Shown here piece after piece: positions 1 to 7,389 of a stretch of DNA of 64,000 nucleotides (position 1 is its first letter; the number at the start of each line of letters is the position of its first letter). A program made the position numbers and the translations under genes. The notes beneath the pieces were generated by a model that saw nothing but the letters and a program-made list of their open reading frames with translations, was not told the origin of the DNA and did not search any database. Source of the stretch: Anaerotruncus sp. G3(2012) (GTDB lineage: Bacteria > Bacillota > Clostridia > Oscillospirales > Ruminococcaceae). Location of the stretch: the NCBI RefSeq assembly GCF_000403395.2, contig NZ_KE159657.1, positions 79,658 to 143,657 on the forward strand. Reading direction: 5' to 3'.

Positions 1-248
1 GAGCCGGTTCCATTCAATAAGGGGTTTTATTCGGTCGATATTACCTTCTTCTTTAAGGTAACCCTCAGCGCATACAGCTCTCCGGTGGTGCCTCCGGCGA
101 CAGTGGTTGGGGTAGCGGCATTCTCCAAAAAGGTGATCCTGTTTGGAAGCGACGGCAATGTCAAGGTTTACTGTTCGACGGACCCCCGTAATTGCAGTGA
201 ACACGACAATACCAACATGCCCAAGGCAAGTGTACACACAGTGGACCC
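1..248 (+). CDS. 5' portion of an interrupted clostridial gene (runs off left edge)
   Basis: Frame 1 is open from base 1. It reads in the style of a conserved clostridial protein of unknown function, with stretches such as PVPFNKGFYSVDITFFFKV and KKVILFGSDGNVKVY, up to NMPKASVHTVDP. At 244-248 (GACCC, encoding D-P) the similarity I recognise stops, and the frame runs on through unrelated sequence to a TGA at 361-363. The missing C-terminal part starts in matching phase at 4422 (DPMCLDSKLVE). From memory, family members have an uninterrupted 'NMP..VVEVVDP..L..KLV' stretch exactly here. The beginning of the gene lies outside the window. The function is unknown; the family is common in spore-forming Clostridia, so a sporulation role is an inference. 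Confidence 0.75.
244..248. other. Left junction core (attL) GACCC
   Basis: Five bases identical to 4422-4426, in the same codon phase of the split gene (Val-Asp-Pro on both sides). Flanking bases differ beyond the core, as expected of hybrid att sites made by a large serine recombinase. The exact crossover dinucleotide cannot be read from sequence alone. Confidence 0.55.
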
Positions 249-269
249 AAAACAGGGGGGAACAGAAAA

Positions 270-297
270 GGGGAGGCTGCCAGTTTGCAGTCTCCCC
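270..297 (-). terminator. Hairpin terminator for the DUF134-NifX gene
   Basis: GGGGAGGCTGC pairs with GCAGTCTCCCC around a 6-nt loop (11 bp with one G-T). On the minus strand it is followed by TTTTCTGTT. It lies about 145 bases after the stop of the minus-strand gene at 442 and just inside the left end of the element. Confidence 0.5.
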
Positions 298-441
298 CCG
301 GCATGTGCCCGGACGATTTATCATCAGAATGCTTCTCAAGAAAGAATCTGGACATCCTATTGAAGTCCTTGGATATTGTCTGCGACAGACCGCCAGAAAC
401 GGTTCTGTTTCACCCTCCACAGTTAATCAATGCCGGCCCTG

Positions 442-1212
442 TCAGCCGCAGCTATGCCCACCGCAGCCATGTTCCCCGCATGAATGCCCATCCTCATGAT
501 GGCTGTGTTCATGGTGGCTGCACTGGATGCCCGGGTTGTAAGAAAGATTACCCGCCAGAAATGCCTTTACAGCGTCATCCGCAGGGCAGGAAACCCCGCC
601 GTAGAGCTGAATCCCAGCCTGCGCCAGGGCGGTTTTGGCCCCGGCGCCAATCCCCCCGCAAAGCAGCACATCCACCTTTGCGGCTTTCAGAAAACCGGCC
701 AGTGCCCCATGGCCGCTCCCACTGGTATCGGCAAGCTGCTCTTTGACTACCAGCCCGTTTTCAACGTCATAAAATTTAAACTGTTCGGTATGTCCAAAGT
801 GCTGGAACACCTGGCCATCCTCGTATGGAACTGCAATTCTCATCATCAACACTCCTTTTTCCGCAATCGTTTGCCTGATTTGGCTCCATTGACAATGCCG
901 TACACAACCGTGTCCCCGTTCCCCCTGGCAGATGCGGTAATGCCCGCCCGCAATGACCAGTGCCTTTCCGTTGACCAGGACGTCGGAGAGCTTAAACCGC
1001 GCGGATTCGTAGATCTCTGTTACGGTGGTGCGGGAGATTTCCATCTGTGCGGCACACTGTTCATGCGTCCTTTTTTCGTAGTCAACCAGCCGGACCACTT
1101 CGTATTCGTCCACGGTGAGAACGGTGATGCCTGTATGCGTTTCGCCATTGGGGATAAAGCCACAGTAGGCCGGTTCCATGCAAACCCTCCGGCATCGGCT
1201 CGGTCTGGCCAT
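442..1212 (-). CDS. DUF134 DNA-binding domain fused to NifX/NafY-type dinitrogenase cofactor domain
   Basis: A 256-aa protein in two parts. Residues 1-95 match DUF134 (start MARPSRCRRVC, then TVDEYEVVRLVDYE and a helix-turn-helix-like SRTTVTEIYESARFKL). Residues about 121-225 match the dinitrogenase iron-molybdenum cofactor family (MRIAVPYEDG, HFGHTEQFKFYDVE, LLCGGIGAGAKTAL). The tail from about 230 is packed with His and Cys (HHEHSHHEDGHSC), a likely metal-binding end. The start is supported by GGAGGTGA five bases upstream. A 26-bp perfect palindrome covers the region 23-48 bases upstream and is a likely autoregulatory operator. Proteins of this type are widespread in anaerobes lacking nitrogenase; metal or redox sensing is inferred. 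It lies inside the recombinase element. Confidence 0.85.
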   Translation of the reverse strand: MARPSRCRRVCMEPAYCGFIPNGETHTGITVLTVDEYEVVRLVDYEKRTHEQCAAQMEISRTTVTEIYESARFKLSDVLVNGKALVIAGGHYRICQGERGHGCVRHCQWSQIRQTIAEKGVLMMRIAVPYEDGQVFQHFGHTEQFKFYDVENGLVVKEQLADTSGSGHGALAGFLKAAKVDVLLCGGIGAGAKTALAQAGIQLYGGVSCPADDAVKAFLAGNLSYNPGIQCSHHEHSHHEDGHSCGEHGCGGHSCG

Positions 1213-1234
1213 GCGGTCACCTCCATTTCAGAAG

Positions 1235-1260
1235 CTATTATCGACATATGTCGATAATAG
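1235..1260. promoter_or_regulatory. 26-bp perfect palindromic operator
   Basis: The half-site CTATTATCGACAT is followed immediately by its exact reverse complement. It lies 23-48 bases upstream of the ATG of the DUF134-NifX gene, where it would overlap the promoter. Binding by that gene's own DUF134 domain is the simplest explanation. Confidence 0.7.
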
Positions 1261-1313
1261 CATACTGCATATAGCGGAAAAAAGCAAGCCCTTTGAGACG
1301 CTCGTGGAAAATG

Positions 1314-1346
1314 AAAAAACGGTGTGACCCTGAGATCACACCGTTT
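1314..1346 (-). terminator. Terminator after flagellin gene
   Basis: AAACGGTGTGA and TCACACCGTTT form an 11-bp stem with an 8-nt loop. On the minus strand the stem is followed by a run of T. It sits about 57 bases beyond the flagellin stop codon. Confidence 0.75.
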
Positions 1347-1402
1347 CCGATCAAAAATACATGGGAACCCACCTGGGAATGAACCGGATTTTAGAACCCG
1401 GT

Positions 1403-2218
1403 CTACCGCATCAGCATCGAAACCGCATTGTAGGCCATCATCTGTTGGGCATTCTTCATCATTGCGATCGAGGTCGCATTGAGCGCCATGCTGATGCTGC
1501 GGTTGGTCGACTCTTTTGCAATATCCGCGTCCATGATCCGGGAAAGCCCGGCCTGAAGGTTTTCATTGGTGTTGTCAAGCGCGTTGATCGTGCTGGCAAG
1601 GCTGTTTTCGGTTGCGCCGAGGTTTGCACGCTGGGAGGAAACCCGGTCGGTCGCGCTGCTGATCCGGTCCAGTGCGCTCTGAGCGCCGCTGAGGGAGGAA
1701 AGGTCAACCTTATCCAGCCCAAGCGAAGCGGCGGAAAGCTTACCGGCCTCGACCGTAATCTGCTCGCCCGCGGTCGCGCCTACCTGCATCTGCTGGGAAC
1801 TTCCGTCAAACGGCTTCAGACCGTTGAAATCGGTCGACTGGCCGATCCGGTCGATCTCGCTCGAAAGCTGTTTGTACTCCGCCTGGATCATATTGCGCTC
1901 GGTCGAACTGAGAAGGCCGTTGCTCGCGCGGGTCGCCAGCTCGGTCATCCGGTTGGTGATCGAATGCACCTGGTCCATCGCGCCCTCCGCAGTCTGAATA
2001 TAGGAAATCGCATCCTGTGCATTCATGCTGGCGGTCGAAAGGCCGGTGATCTGCGCGTTGATCCGTTTCCCGATCGCAAGCCCCGAAGCATCGTCGCCCG
2101 CGCTGTTGATCCGGTATCCGGACGCAATCCGGCGGATCTGCATCGCCTGCATCTTCTGCGCGCCCGAGAGCATCCGCCGCATCGACTGTTGTAAACCGAC
2201 ATTGCCATTTACTTTCAT
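1403..2218 (-). CDS. Flagellin (short, D0/D1 only)
   Basis: A 271-aa filament subunit. The N-terminal D0/D1 region is clear: IRRIASGYRINSAGDDASGL, then ISYIQTAEGAMDQVHSITNRM. The C-terminal helix region has NALDNTNENLQAGLSRIMDAD and ends ...NAVSMLMR. There is almost no central variable domain, as in the shortest flagellins. The start (MKVNGN) has AGGGGG upstream; a start three codons earlier is possible. It is transcribed divergently from a FliS-like gene, the usual flagellin chaperone. The promoter is a sigma-A type (TTGCAT-17-TATACT), not the sigma-28 type normal for flagellins. No other flagellar structural gene lies in the window. It is part of the recombinase element. Confidence 0.9.
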   Translation of the reverse strand: MKVNGNVGLQQSMRRMLSGAQKMQAMQIRRIASGYRINSAGDDASGLAIGKRINAQITGLSTASMNAQDAISYIQTAEGAMDQVHSITNRMTELATRASNGLLSSTERNMIQAEYKQLSSEIDRIGQSTDFNGLKPFDGSSQQMQVGATAGEQITVEAGKLSAASLGLDKVDLSSLSGAQSALDRISSATDRVSSQRANLGATENSLASTINALDNTNENLQAGLSRIMDADIAKESTNRSISMALNATSIAMMKNAQQMMAYNAVSMLMR

Positions 2219-2266
2219 AAAACACAACCCCCTGTCATATGGAGTGAAAGATTCTTATCCATTTCC

Positions 2267-2295
2267 AGTATACTAAAATGATCCTGAAAATGCAA
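2267..2295 (-). promoter_or_regulatory. Sigma-A promoter of flagellin gene
   Basis: On the minus strand TTGCAT (2290-2295), a 17-base spacer and TATACT (2267-2272), about 50 bases upstream of the flagellin start. No TAAA-N15-GCCGATAA (sigma-28) match was seen here. Confidence 0.65.
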
Positions 2296-2313
2296 GTAGC
2301 TGCGGAAAGATTC

Positions 2314-2342
2314 TTGGAAAATTTACCGGTCTGTGTTAGAAT
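2314..2342 (+). promoter_or_regulatory. Sigma-A promoter for fliS-like/recombinase operon
   Basis: TTGGAA (2314-2319), 17-base spacer, TAGAAT (2337-2342), 56 bases upstream of the FliS-like start. It is back to back with the flagellin promoter and could drive the 57-aa ORF and recombinase as well. Confidence 0.6.
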
Positions 2343-2398
2343 ATTTTTGAATCGCAGGCTGTTTCCGGGGAGCAACCGGGAAAAGGGAGGTGCGGACG

Positions 2399-2752
2399 AT
2401 GCAGAATCCGAAGGAAATCCGGAAAAAACAGTATTTTTCGATGGACCCCAAACATCTGGTTGGCGGGCTGGTGGAAAAGTGCGTTACCCATGCGTCGGGG
2501 GCAAGGCTGGCGATCGAGCGGAAGGAGTTTGCGCAGGCGAATGAGCATCTGAAAAATGCACAGGATATCCTGATACAGCTCCAGTCGCTCATCCCCAAGG
2601 ACGGGGACGAGACTTCTCAACAGGGAAGGCAGGTGCTGGGGCTGTTGATCCGGGAGCTTTTTTTCTGCAACATCAATAAGGATGCCGGGCGGCTGGATGA
2701 GGCCATAAACATTTTGAACCGGCTTGCGAGCGTCACCCGGTGCGACCAGTGA
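2399..2752 (+). CDS. FliS-like flagellin export chaperone
   Basis: A 117-aa, mainly helical protein. The central and C-terminal parts follow the FliS pattern: FAQANEHLKNAQDILIQLQS, then LLIRELFFCNINKDAGRLDE and AINILNRL. FliS binds the flagellin C-terminus in the cytoplasm and prevents early polymerisation. Here it is divergent from a flagellin gene, which strengthens a call based on moderate similarity. The ATG at 2399 has GGGAGGTG seven bases upstream; a GTG at 2390 is possible but lacks spacing for an RBS. It is first in a plus-strand run leading to the recombinase. Confidence 0.7.
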   Translation: MQNPKEIRKKQYFSMDPKHLVGGLVEKCVTHASGARLAIERKEFAQANEHLKNAQDILIQLQSLIPKDGDETSQQGRQVLGLLIRELFFCNINKDAGRLDEAINILNRLASVTRCDQ

Positions 2753-2798
2753 AAGATGGACAGCCCGCCCCGCATAGACTTGGGCGGGAGGTGTTTGG

Positions 2799-2972
2799 AT
2801 GGCACAGAAGAGAAAGCCGCAGTTTTTCTGGATCGACCCCAACCCGCCGGGGGCGGTCGAACAGAGGCTGGAACAGTTGTTTGTGGGCAGGCTGCTGGAC
2901 GGGTACGCGGAATTGACGAACCGCGGGGAAGATGGTAAAATAAAATGCGATAAGGCTGGTGAACCGGGATGA
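2799..2972 (+). CDS. 57-aa protein coupled to the recombinase
   Basis: A short reading frame starting MAQKRKPQFFWIDPNPPGAV and ending DKAGEPG. It has GGGCGGGAGG upstream, and its stop overlaps the recombinase ATG in an ATGA junction, so the two are probably translationally coupled. A basic start is followed by an amphipathic helix (VEQRLEQLFVGRLLDGYAEL). I do not recognise the family. Position next to a large serine recombinase is where directionality factors are often found, but this role is only a guess. Confidence 0.6.
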   Translation: MAQKRKPQFFWIDPNPPGAVEQRLEQLFVGRLLDGYAELTNRGEDGKIKCDKAGEPG

Positions 2973-4423
2973 GGCTCGCGGCCTACTGCCGGGTGAGCAC
3001 CGACCGGGAGGCGCAGCTCGAATCGCTCGAAAACCAGAAGGCATTTTTCGCGGAATTTGCCGGGAAGTATGGGCATGAGCTGGTGCGGGTCTACGCCGAC
3101 GAAGGGCTTTCGGGCAGGCAGATGTCCAACCGTAAGGCGTTTTTGCAGATGCTCTCGGATGCGGAGACAGGGCTGTTCGAGATGGTCGCGGTCAAGGATA
3201 TCAGCCGGTTTGCCCGCAATACGGTCGATTTCCTCTGCGCTACCCGGCGTCTGCGCGCATTGCGGATCGAGGTGCAGTTCCTCTCCAACAGCCAGACCAT
3301 CCTCGGCGGTTCGGAATTTGTACTCACCCTGTTCAGCGCGCTGGCACAGGAGGAGAGCGCCAACCTCTCCAAACGGGTGCGGTTCGGCAAACGGGTCAAC
3401 GCGCGCCGGGGCAGGGTGCCCAACCTGATCTACGGCTACGACCAGCTGGACACCTTTACCCTCGCGGTCAACCCGCAGGAGGCGGAGGTTGTCCGGCGGG
3501 TGTTCTCCCTCTACCAGAACGAGGGAATGGGTGCGCACCGGATCGCGCTCCTGCTCAACGGGGAGGGGGTCCCCGGGAAGAAGGGCGGGCGGTGGACCTC
3601 CAAGACGGTCCGCCGGATGCTCCGCAACCCGATCTACTGCGGGATACTGGTCAACAACAAATATGAGACGGTCGATTTTCTGACCGGTCGGCAGGTCCGC
3701 CTGCCTGCTGACCAGCAGTTTGTCCACGAGCGGCCCGCTTATGCGATCGTCCCGAAAGCCCTGTTTGAGCAGGTGCAGCGCACCGCTGACGCGCGCGCCG
3801 GCCAATATGCGGCCAACGAGAGGCACAGCAGCAGGCATCTGTTCAGCGGGCTGATCCGATGCGGGAGCTGCGGGCATCTGTTCACCCGCAGGCAGTATAC
3901 CTACCGCAATACCTTTCTGAAATGGGGTTGTTCGGGGCATAATCAGTATACGGCAGATTTCTGCCCCAACGCCGTTTCAATCGACGAACAGATGCTGCTG
4001 GAGGAATTGGAGCGGTTCCTTGACCGGGCAGTCCCTGACCGGGAAGCGTTTTTGGAGAGGGTTGCCCGGATATGCAGGCGCTCGGACAGAGCGTCGGACA
4101 GGTCCGATGCGGGGCGCAGGCTGGCGCAGCTCAACCGCCGGGCGGAGCGGTATCGGGCCATGTGTGCCGATGGGCTGATCGGATTCGAGGAGCTTGCACG
4201 TCAGGTCGCCTGTCTGGACGCGGAACGGGAGCGGCTCTGCGGCAGGCTGCGGGAGGATTGCCCGGAGGCCGACTGGACGTCCCGCGTACGGGAGCGGTTT
4301 GCTCTCCCCGGCTGGACCAATGCCGACCTGCGGGAACTGATCGACCGGATCACCGTCTTTCCGGACGGACGGGTGGAAATCGCAGTGAAACCCCTGTTTG
4401 GGGGCAGCGACACATGTGGTTGA
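2969..4423 (+). CDS. Large serine recombinase (SpoIVCA/TndX type)
   Basis: A 484-aa site-specific recombinase. Residues 1-140 are the resolvase catalytic domain with the nucleophile Ser10 (YCRVSTD) and an arginine-rich active-site stretch (VKDISRFARN). The 'recombinase' DNA-binding domain follows (NPQEAEVVRRVFSLYQNEGM; GRWTSKTVRRMLRNPIYCG). Next is a zinc ribbon (CGSCGHLF...WGCSGHN...FCPN) and a coiled-coil tail. Length and domain order match enzymes that move intervening elements and transposons of the Tn4451 type. The start overlaps the 57-aa ORF. The stop codon lies on the right junction of the element, so the host gene resumes at the next bases. It appears intact, with all catalytic motifs visible. 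Confidence 0.92.
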   Translation: MRLAAYCRVSTDREAQLESLENQKAFFAEFAGKYGHELVRVYADEGLSGRQMSNRKAFLQMLSDAETGLFEMVAVKDISRFARNTVDFLCATRRLRALRIEVQFLSNSQTILGGSEFVLTLFSALAQEESANLSKRVRFGKRVNARRGRVPNLIYGYDQLDTFTLAVNPQEAEVVRRVFSLYQNEGMGAHRIALLLNGEGVPGKKGGRWTSKTVRRMLRNPIYCGILVNNKYETVDFLTGRQVRLPADQQFVHERPAYAIVPKALFEQVQRTADARAGQYAANERHSSRHLFSGLIRCGSCGHLFTRRQYTYRNTFLKWGCSGHNQYTADFCPNAVSIDEQMLLEELERFLDRAVPDREAFLERVARICRRSDRASDRSDAGRRLAQLNRRAERYRAMCADGLIGFEELARQVACLDAERERLCGRLREDCPEADWTSRVRERFALPGWTNADLRELIDRITVFPDGRVEIAVKPLFGGSDTCG

Positions 4424-4437
4424 CCCGATGTGTCTCG
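4408..4437. other. Right junction (attR) with dyad around GACCC core
   Basis: CGACACAT (4408-4415) and ATGTGTC (4428-4434) form an imperfect inverted repeat around a 12-base centre that ends with the GACCC core (4422-4426) and the following G. Large serine recombinase att sites often show such weak dyads. The dyad overlaps the end of the recombinase gene and the resumed host gene. Confidence 0.5.
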
Positions 4438-4757
4438 ACAGCAAGCTGGTTGAATGCGGGCCGCAGCGGATGTTCGACAGTGGCGTGACCCTGCCCGCCT
4501 CGGTCTGCGCCAAGTTTGACGGCGATTTCGCCGCCTGTAAACCCCAGAAGGTGGTCCTGATTACGATCGGCCTGTTCACCATTGTCCAGCTCGAACGGAG
4601 TGTGCAGATGATGATTCCTGCATACGACTACGCGGTCCCGGACAAAGAGGGCAGCACCAACACCGGCTCGGACGATCCATGCGAGGTGTTCAAGAAGATC
4701 AAATTCCCGGTGAACCAGTTTTTCCCGCCCAAATTCAACGAAATCGGGCAGGCTTAA
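4422..4757 (+). CDS. 3' portion of the interrupted clostridial gene
   Basis: Continues the gene broken at 248. It reads DPMCLDSKLVECG, then VVLITIGLFTIVQLERSVQM, YDYAVPDKE, a Cys-containing DDPCEVFKKIKFPV and ends NQFFPPKFNEIGQA. I recognise this as the C-terminal end of the same uncharacterised family as 1-248. It has no start codon or RBS of its own in the natural place, so unless the element is removed it is not expected to be made. A TTG at 4398 could open the frame but lies inside the recombinase gene. Joined, the visible protein would be at least 192 residues long. Confidence 0.75.
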   Translation, partial: DPMCLDSKLVECGPQRMFDSGVTLPASVCAKFDGDFAACKPQKVVLITIGLFTIVQLERSVQMMIPAYDYAVPDKEGSTNTGSDDPCEVFKKIKFPVNQFFPPKFNEIGQA

Positions 4758-4850
4758 CCGACCGGGTGCGGCAGCGTGCGGATAGGGAGCAGGCAGAACC
4801 TGCTCCCACGCGCCGGGCCTGCGAAACCATACAGGAGGAAGTTATAAACC

Positions 4851-5630
4851 ATGCCACAAGTTACCCTGCTTACCCATACCCCCGCCCCCGAGCGGACGAT
4901 TGCGGCTGCGGCCAGGCTCTGTTATTCCCCCGCGTCCATCGCCGACCTGCTGGACAACCTCTCGGATGAAAAAGCATCCGGTTTTGTCGGGATGCTCGCC
5001 GAGATCGGGCACGAAAGCCCGATCGAACATGCCAGCTTCACCTTCGGGATCGAGGGGGTCTCCCGCTCGCTGCTCGCGCAGATCACCCGGCACCGGATCG
5101 CATCTTACAGCGTCCAGAGCCAGCGGTATGTGCGGGAAGACGCGTTTGCGTTTGTCACCCCGCCCCAGATCGCGCAGAACCCGGAAGCGCAGGCACTGTT
5201 TGACGAGGCTATGCGTTCGGCACAGGACTATTACGACCGGATTGCCGCCCTGCTGAAAGCGGACCATACCGCCCGGCTCGCCGCCGCTGGGGTGCCCGAA
5301 CAGGATGCGGTGCGTCAGGCGGAAAAGCTGGCGATCGAGGATGCGCGGTTTGTGCTTCCGAATGCGTGCGACACCAAGCTGGTGGTCACGATGAACGCGA
5401 GGAGCCTGCTCAACTTTTTCTCCCATCGGTGCTGCAACCGGGCACAGTGGGAGATCCGCGAGGTGGCCGACCGGATGCTCGCGCTGGTGAGCGAGGTCGC
5501 GCCGACCCTTTTTGCCAAGGCTGGCCCTCCCTGTGTGCGGGGCGGATGCACCGAAGGGAAGATGTCCTGCGGCAGGCCGGAAGAGGTCCGCGCCCGGATC
5601 GCCCGGCTCAAAGAGGAGGCGCAGGGATGA
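4851..5630 (+). CDS. thyX: Flavin-dependent thymidylate synthase
   Basis: A 259-aa enzyme that methylates dUMP to dTMP using methylene-THF, FAD and NADPH. The ThyX signature RHRxxSxxxxS is present at residues 80-90 (RHRIASYSVQSQRY), and the region HESPIEHASFTF is also typical. C-terminal CNRAQWEIREVA and RGGCTEGKMSCG fit the family. RBS AGGAGG precedes the ATG. It overlaps tmk by four bases, so dTMP synthesis and its phosphorylation are co-expressed. No thyA is seen in the window. Confidence 0.97.
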   Translation: MPQVTLLTHTPAPERTIAAAARLCYSPASIADLLDNLSDEKASGFVGMLAEIGHESPIEHASFTFGIEGVSRSLLAQITRHRIASYSVQSQRYVREDAFAFVTPPQIAQNPEAQALFDEAMRSAQDYYDRIAALLKADHTARLAAAGVPEQDAVRQAEKLAIEDARFVLPNACDTKLVVTMNARSLLNFFSHRCCNRAQWEIREVADRMLALVSEVAPTLFAKAGPPCVRGGCTEGKMSCGRPEEVRARIARLKEEAQG

Positions 5631-6298
5631 ACGGGACCCTGATTGTGATCGACGGCCTGGATGGCTCGGGCAAGCAGACCCAGGCCCGGCTTTTGCGGGA
5701 GCGACTGGAACGGGAGCGGGTGCCGGTGCGGGCGATCAGCTTCCCGGATTACGGGCAGCCCTCCTCCGCACTGGTCCGGCTCTATCTGGACGGGAGGTTC
5801 GGGCAGGCGGACGAGGTTTCCGCCTATGCCGCCAGCAGCTTCTATGCGGTGGACCGGTTCGCAAGTTACATGCAGTTCTGGAAGGATGACTATCTTTCGG
5901 GGCATACTATCCTTGCCGACCGCTACACCACCTCCAATTTGATCCATCAGATGTCCAAGCTCCCGCGTGAGGAGTGGGGGCGGTTTATCGCGTGGCTGGA
6001 AGCCTACGAGTATGATGAGATGAAGCTCCCACGGCCGGACCTGGTGCTTTATCTGGACATGTATCCGGACGTTTCACGCGAGCTGCTTTCGGTGCGCTAC
6101 AGGAGGGATGAACGGAAAAAGGACATCCACGAGGCCAATTTCGCCTATCTCCAGCGGTGCAGGGGCTGTGCGCTCTATGCCGCGGAACGGTTTGGCTGGC
6201 GGGTGATCCCCTGTTCGGACGAGCGTCGGCCGTTTGGGATCGAGGAGATTGCAGAGCGGGTTTATGAGGCGGCAGCCGCCTGTATCCGTAGGCCATAG
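5627..6298 (+). CDS. tmk: dTMP kinase
   Basis: A 223-aa P-loop kinase converting dTMP to dTDP. The P-loop is IDGLDGSGKQTQ near the N-terminus; the DR(Y) motif is ILADRYTTSN, with a lid region around RYRRDERKKDIHE. The start overlaps the thyX stop (ATGA), giving translational coupling. Length is slightly above the usual 205-215 residues. It completes a two-gene pathway to dTDP. Confidence 0.95.
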   Translation: MNGTLIVIDGLDGSGKQTQARLLRERLERERVPVRAISFPDYGQPSSALVRLYLDGRFGQADEVSAYAASSFYAVDRFASYMQFWKDDYLSGHTILADRYTTSNLIHQMSKLPREEWGRFIAWLEAYEYDEMKLPRPDLVLYLDMYPDVSRELLSVRYRRDERKKDIHEANFAYLQRCRGCALYAAERFGWRVIPCSDERRPFGIEEIAERVYEAAAACIRRP

Positions 6299-6464
6299 AC
6301 CAAACTTACAGGCGCCCGCGCTTTCCTCAGAGCACGGAATGCTTATCCTGTGAAGCGCTTTTTCGGGTGAATTGCCGCGAGGTGGCAGGCGGAGGCTTCT
6401 TGCAAGAGAGAAAGCCCCTGCTCCCGGGAAAGATAAAAAGGTATAGAAAAGGGATGTACACCAT

Positions 6465-7373
6465 ATGCTGGAGTTTCAACCGATTACCCTCAGCGATCAG
6501 GAATGGATCGCGCCGCTGCTCGCGATGTCCAACCGGCGCGGGAGCGAATACACCTTTTCCAACAACTACGTCTACCGGACGATCTATCAGATCGAGGTCG
6601 CCCGGATGGAAAACTACTATCTGGTCCGCTCCCGCAAGGATGGGGAACCGCCTTTCTATCTCTTCCCGGCGGGCAGCGGCGACCTCGCCCCCGTGATCCG
6701 GGCGATGCAGCTTGACGCACAGGAACGCGGATTTCCCCTGCTCATCAGCGGTGCGGTGAAAGAGGATGTCGCGCAGCTCGAAACCCTCTTCCCGGGTGTG
6801 TTTTCGTTTGAGGAAGCGCGGGATAATTTTGACTACCTTTATGAGAGCGAATCGCTCATCACGCTGGCGGGCAAAAAGCTGCATTCCAAACGAAATTTTA
6901 TCAACCGGTTCAAGGCGGAGCAGGAAGGGAACTGGCGCTATGAGCCGATCGACGCGCGGAACATCGGGGACGCATGGAGGATGAACGTCGAGTGGTGCGC
7001 CGAAATGGGGTGCGGGGAGGACCCGAGCCTGCTGGAGGAGTCATGCGCGGTGCGCAACTGCTTTGAAACGTTCGATGCCCTCGGGCTGCGGGGCGGGCTC
7101 CTGCGGGTAGGGGACCGGGCCGTCGCCTTCTCGATGGGCAGGCCGCTTTCGTCGGACACGTTTATTGTGCATATCGAAAAGGCGTTCGCCTCGGTAGCGG
7201 GCGCCTACCCGATGATTAACCAGCAGTTTGCTGCGCATAACTGTGCGGAATACCGATATGTCAACCGGGAGGATGACGTGGGGGACGAGGGGCTTCGCAA
7301 GGCAAAACTCTCCTACCGCCCTGCCATCCTGCTGGAGAAATATCTGGTGTCCGAAAAGGGTGCAAAACAATAG
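6465..7373 (+). CDS. DUF2156 (lysyltransferase/GNAT-fold) protein
   Basis: A 302-aa protein related to the C-terminal domain of phosphatidylglycerol lysyltransferase (MprF), a double GNAT-like fold. Recognisable parts are YTFSNNYVYR, DYLYESESLITLAGKKLHSKRN and the end HNCAEYRYVNREDDVGDEGLRKAKLSY. It has no membrane segments, so it is a soluble stand-alone version, common in Clostridia and probably a tRNA-dependent or acyl-CoA-dependent transferase of unknown substrate. AAAAGGGATG is the likely RBS. It is followed 16 bases later by another acetyltransferase-like gene, likely the same operon. Confidence 0.85.
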   Translation: MLEFQPITLSDQEWIAPLLAMSNRRGSEYTFSNNYVYRTIYQIEVARMENYYLVRSRKDGEPPFYLFPAGSGDLAPVIRAMQLDAQERGFPLLISGAVKEDVAQLETLFPGVFSFEEARDNFDYLYESESLITLAGKKLHSKRNFINRFKAEQEGNWRYEPIDARNIGDAWRMNVEWCAEMGCGEDPSLLEESCAVRNCFETFDALGLRGGLLRVGDRAVAFSMGRPLSSDTFIVHIEKAFASVAGAYPMINQQFAAHNCAEYRYVNREDDVGDEGLRKAKLSYRPAILLEKYLVSEKGAKQ

Positions 7374-7389
7374 AGGAGGCGTTTGGCAG

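Larger units (their letters stand above)
244..4421. mobile_element. Serine-recombinase element (about 4.18 kb) inserted in a gene, carrying flagellin and FliS-like genes
   Basis: The element is bounded by the two halves of one gene (1-248 and 4422-4757). GACCC occurs at both junctions in the same codon phase, so removing 244-4421 joins GTG to GAC-CCG-ATG in frame. The contents are a DUF134-NifX protein, flagellin (both minus), a FliS-like protein, a 57-aa ORF and a 484-aa large serine recombinase (all plus). The recombinase lies at the right end, and its TGA stop (4421-4423) overlaps the right junction. The design resembles sporulation-gene intervening elements (skin in sigK and similar elements), in which a terminal serine recombinase excises the element in the mother cell. 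Whether this one still excises is not known. Confidence 0.75.

Noticed and set aside
2336..3940. 534-codon minus-strand frame in the recombinase region
   Set aside because: Antisense to the FliS-like, 57-aa and recombinase genes; sequence is low-complexity and without motifs.
1403..4421. Flagellar phase-variation switch by DNA inversion
   Set aside because: The junction repeats are direct and in the same codon phase, which gives excision, not inversion; no second promoter-less flagellin is present.
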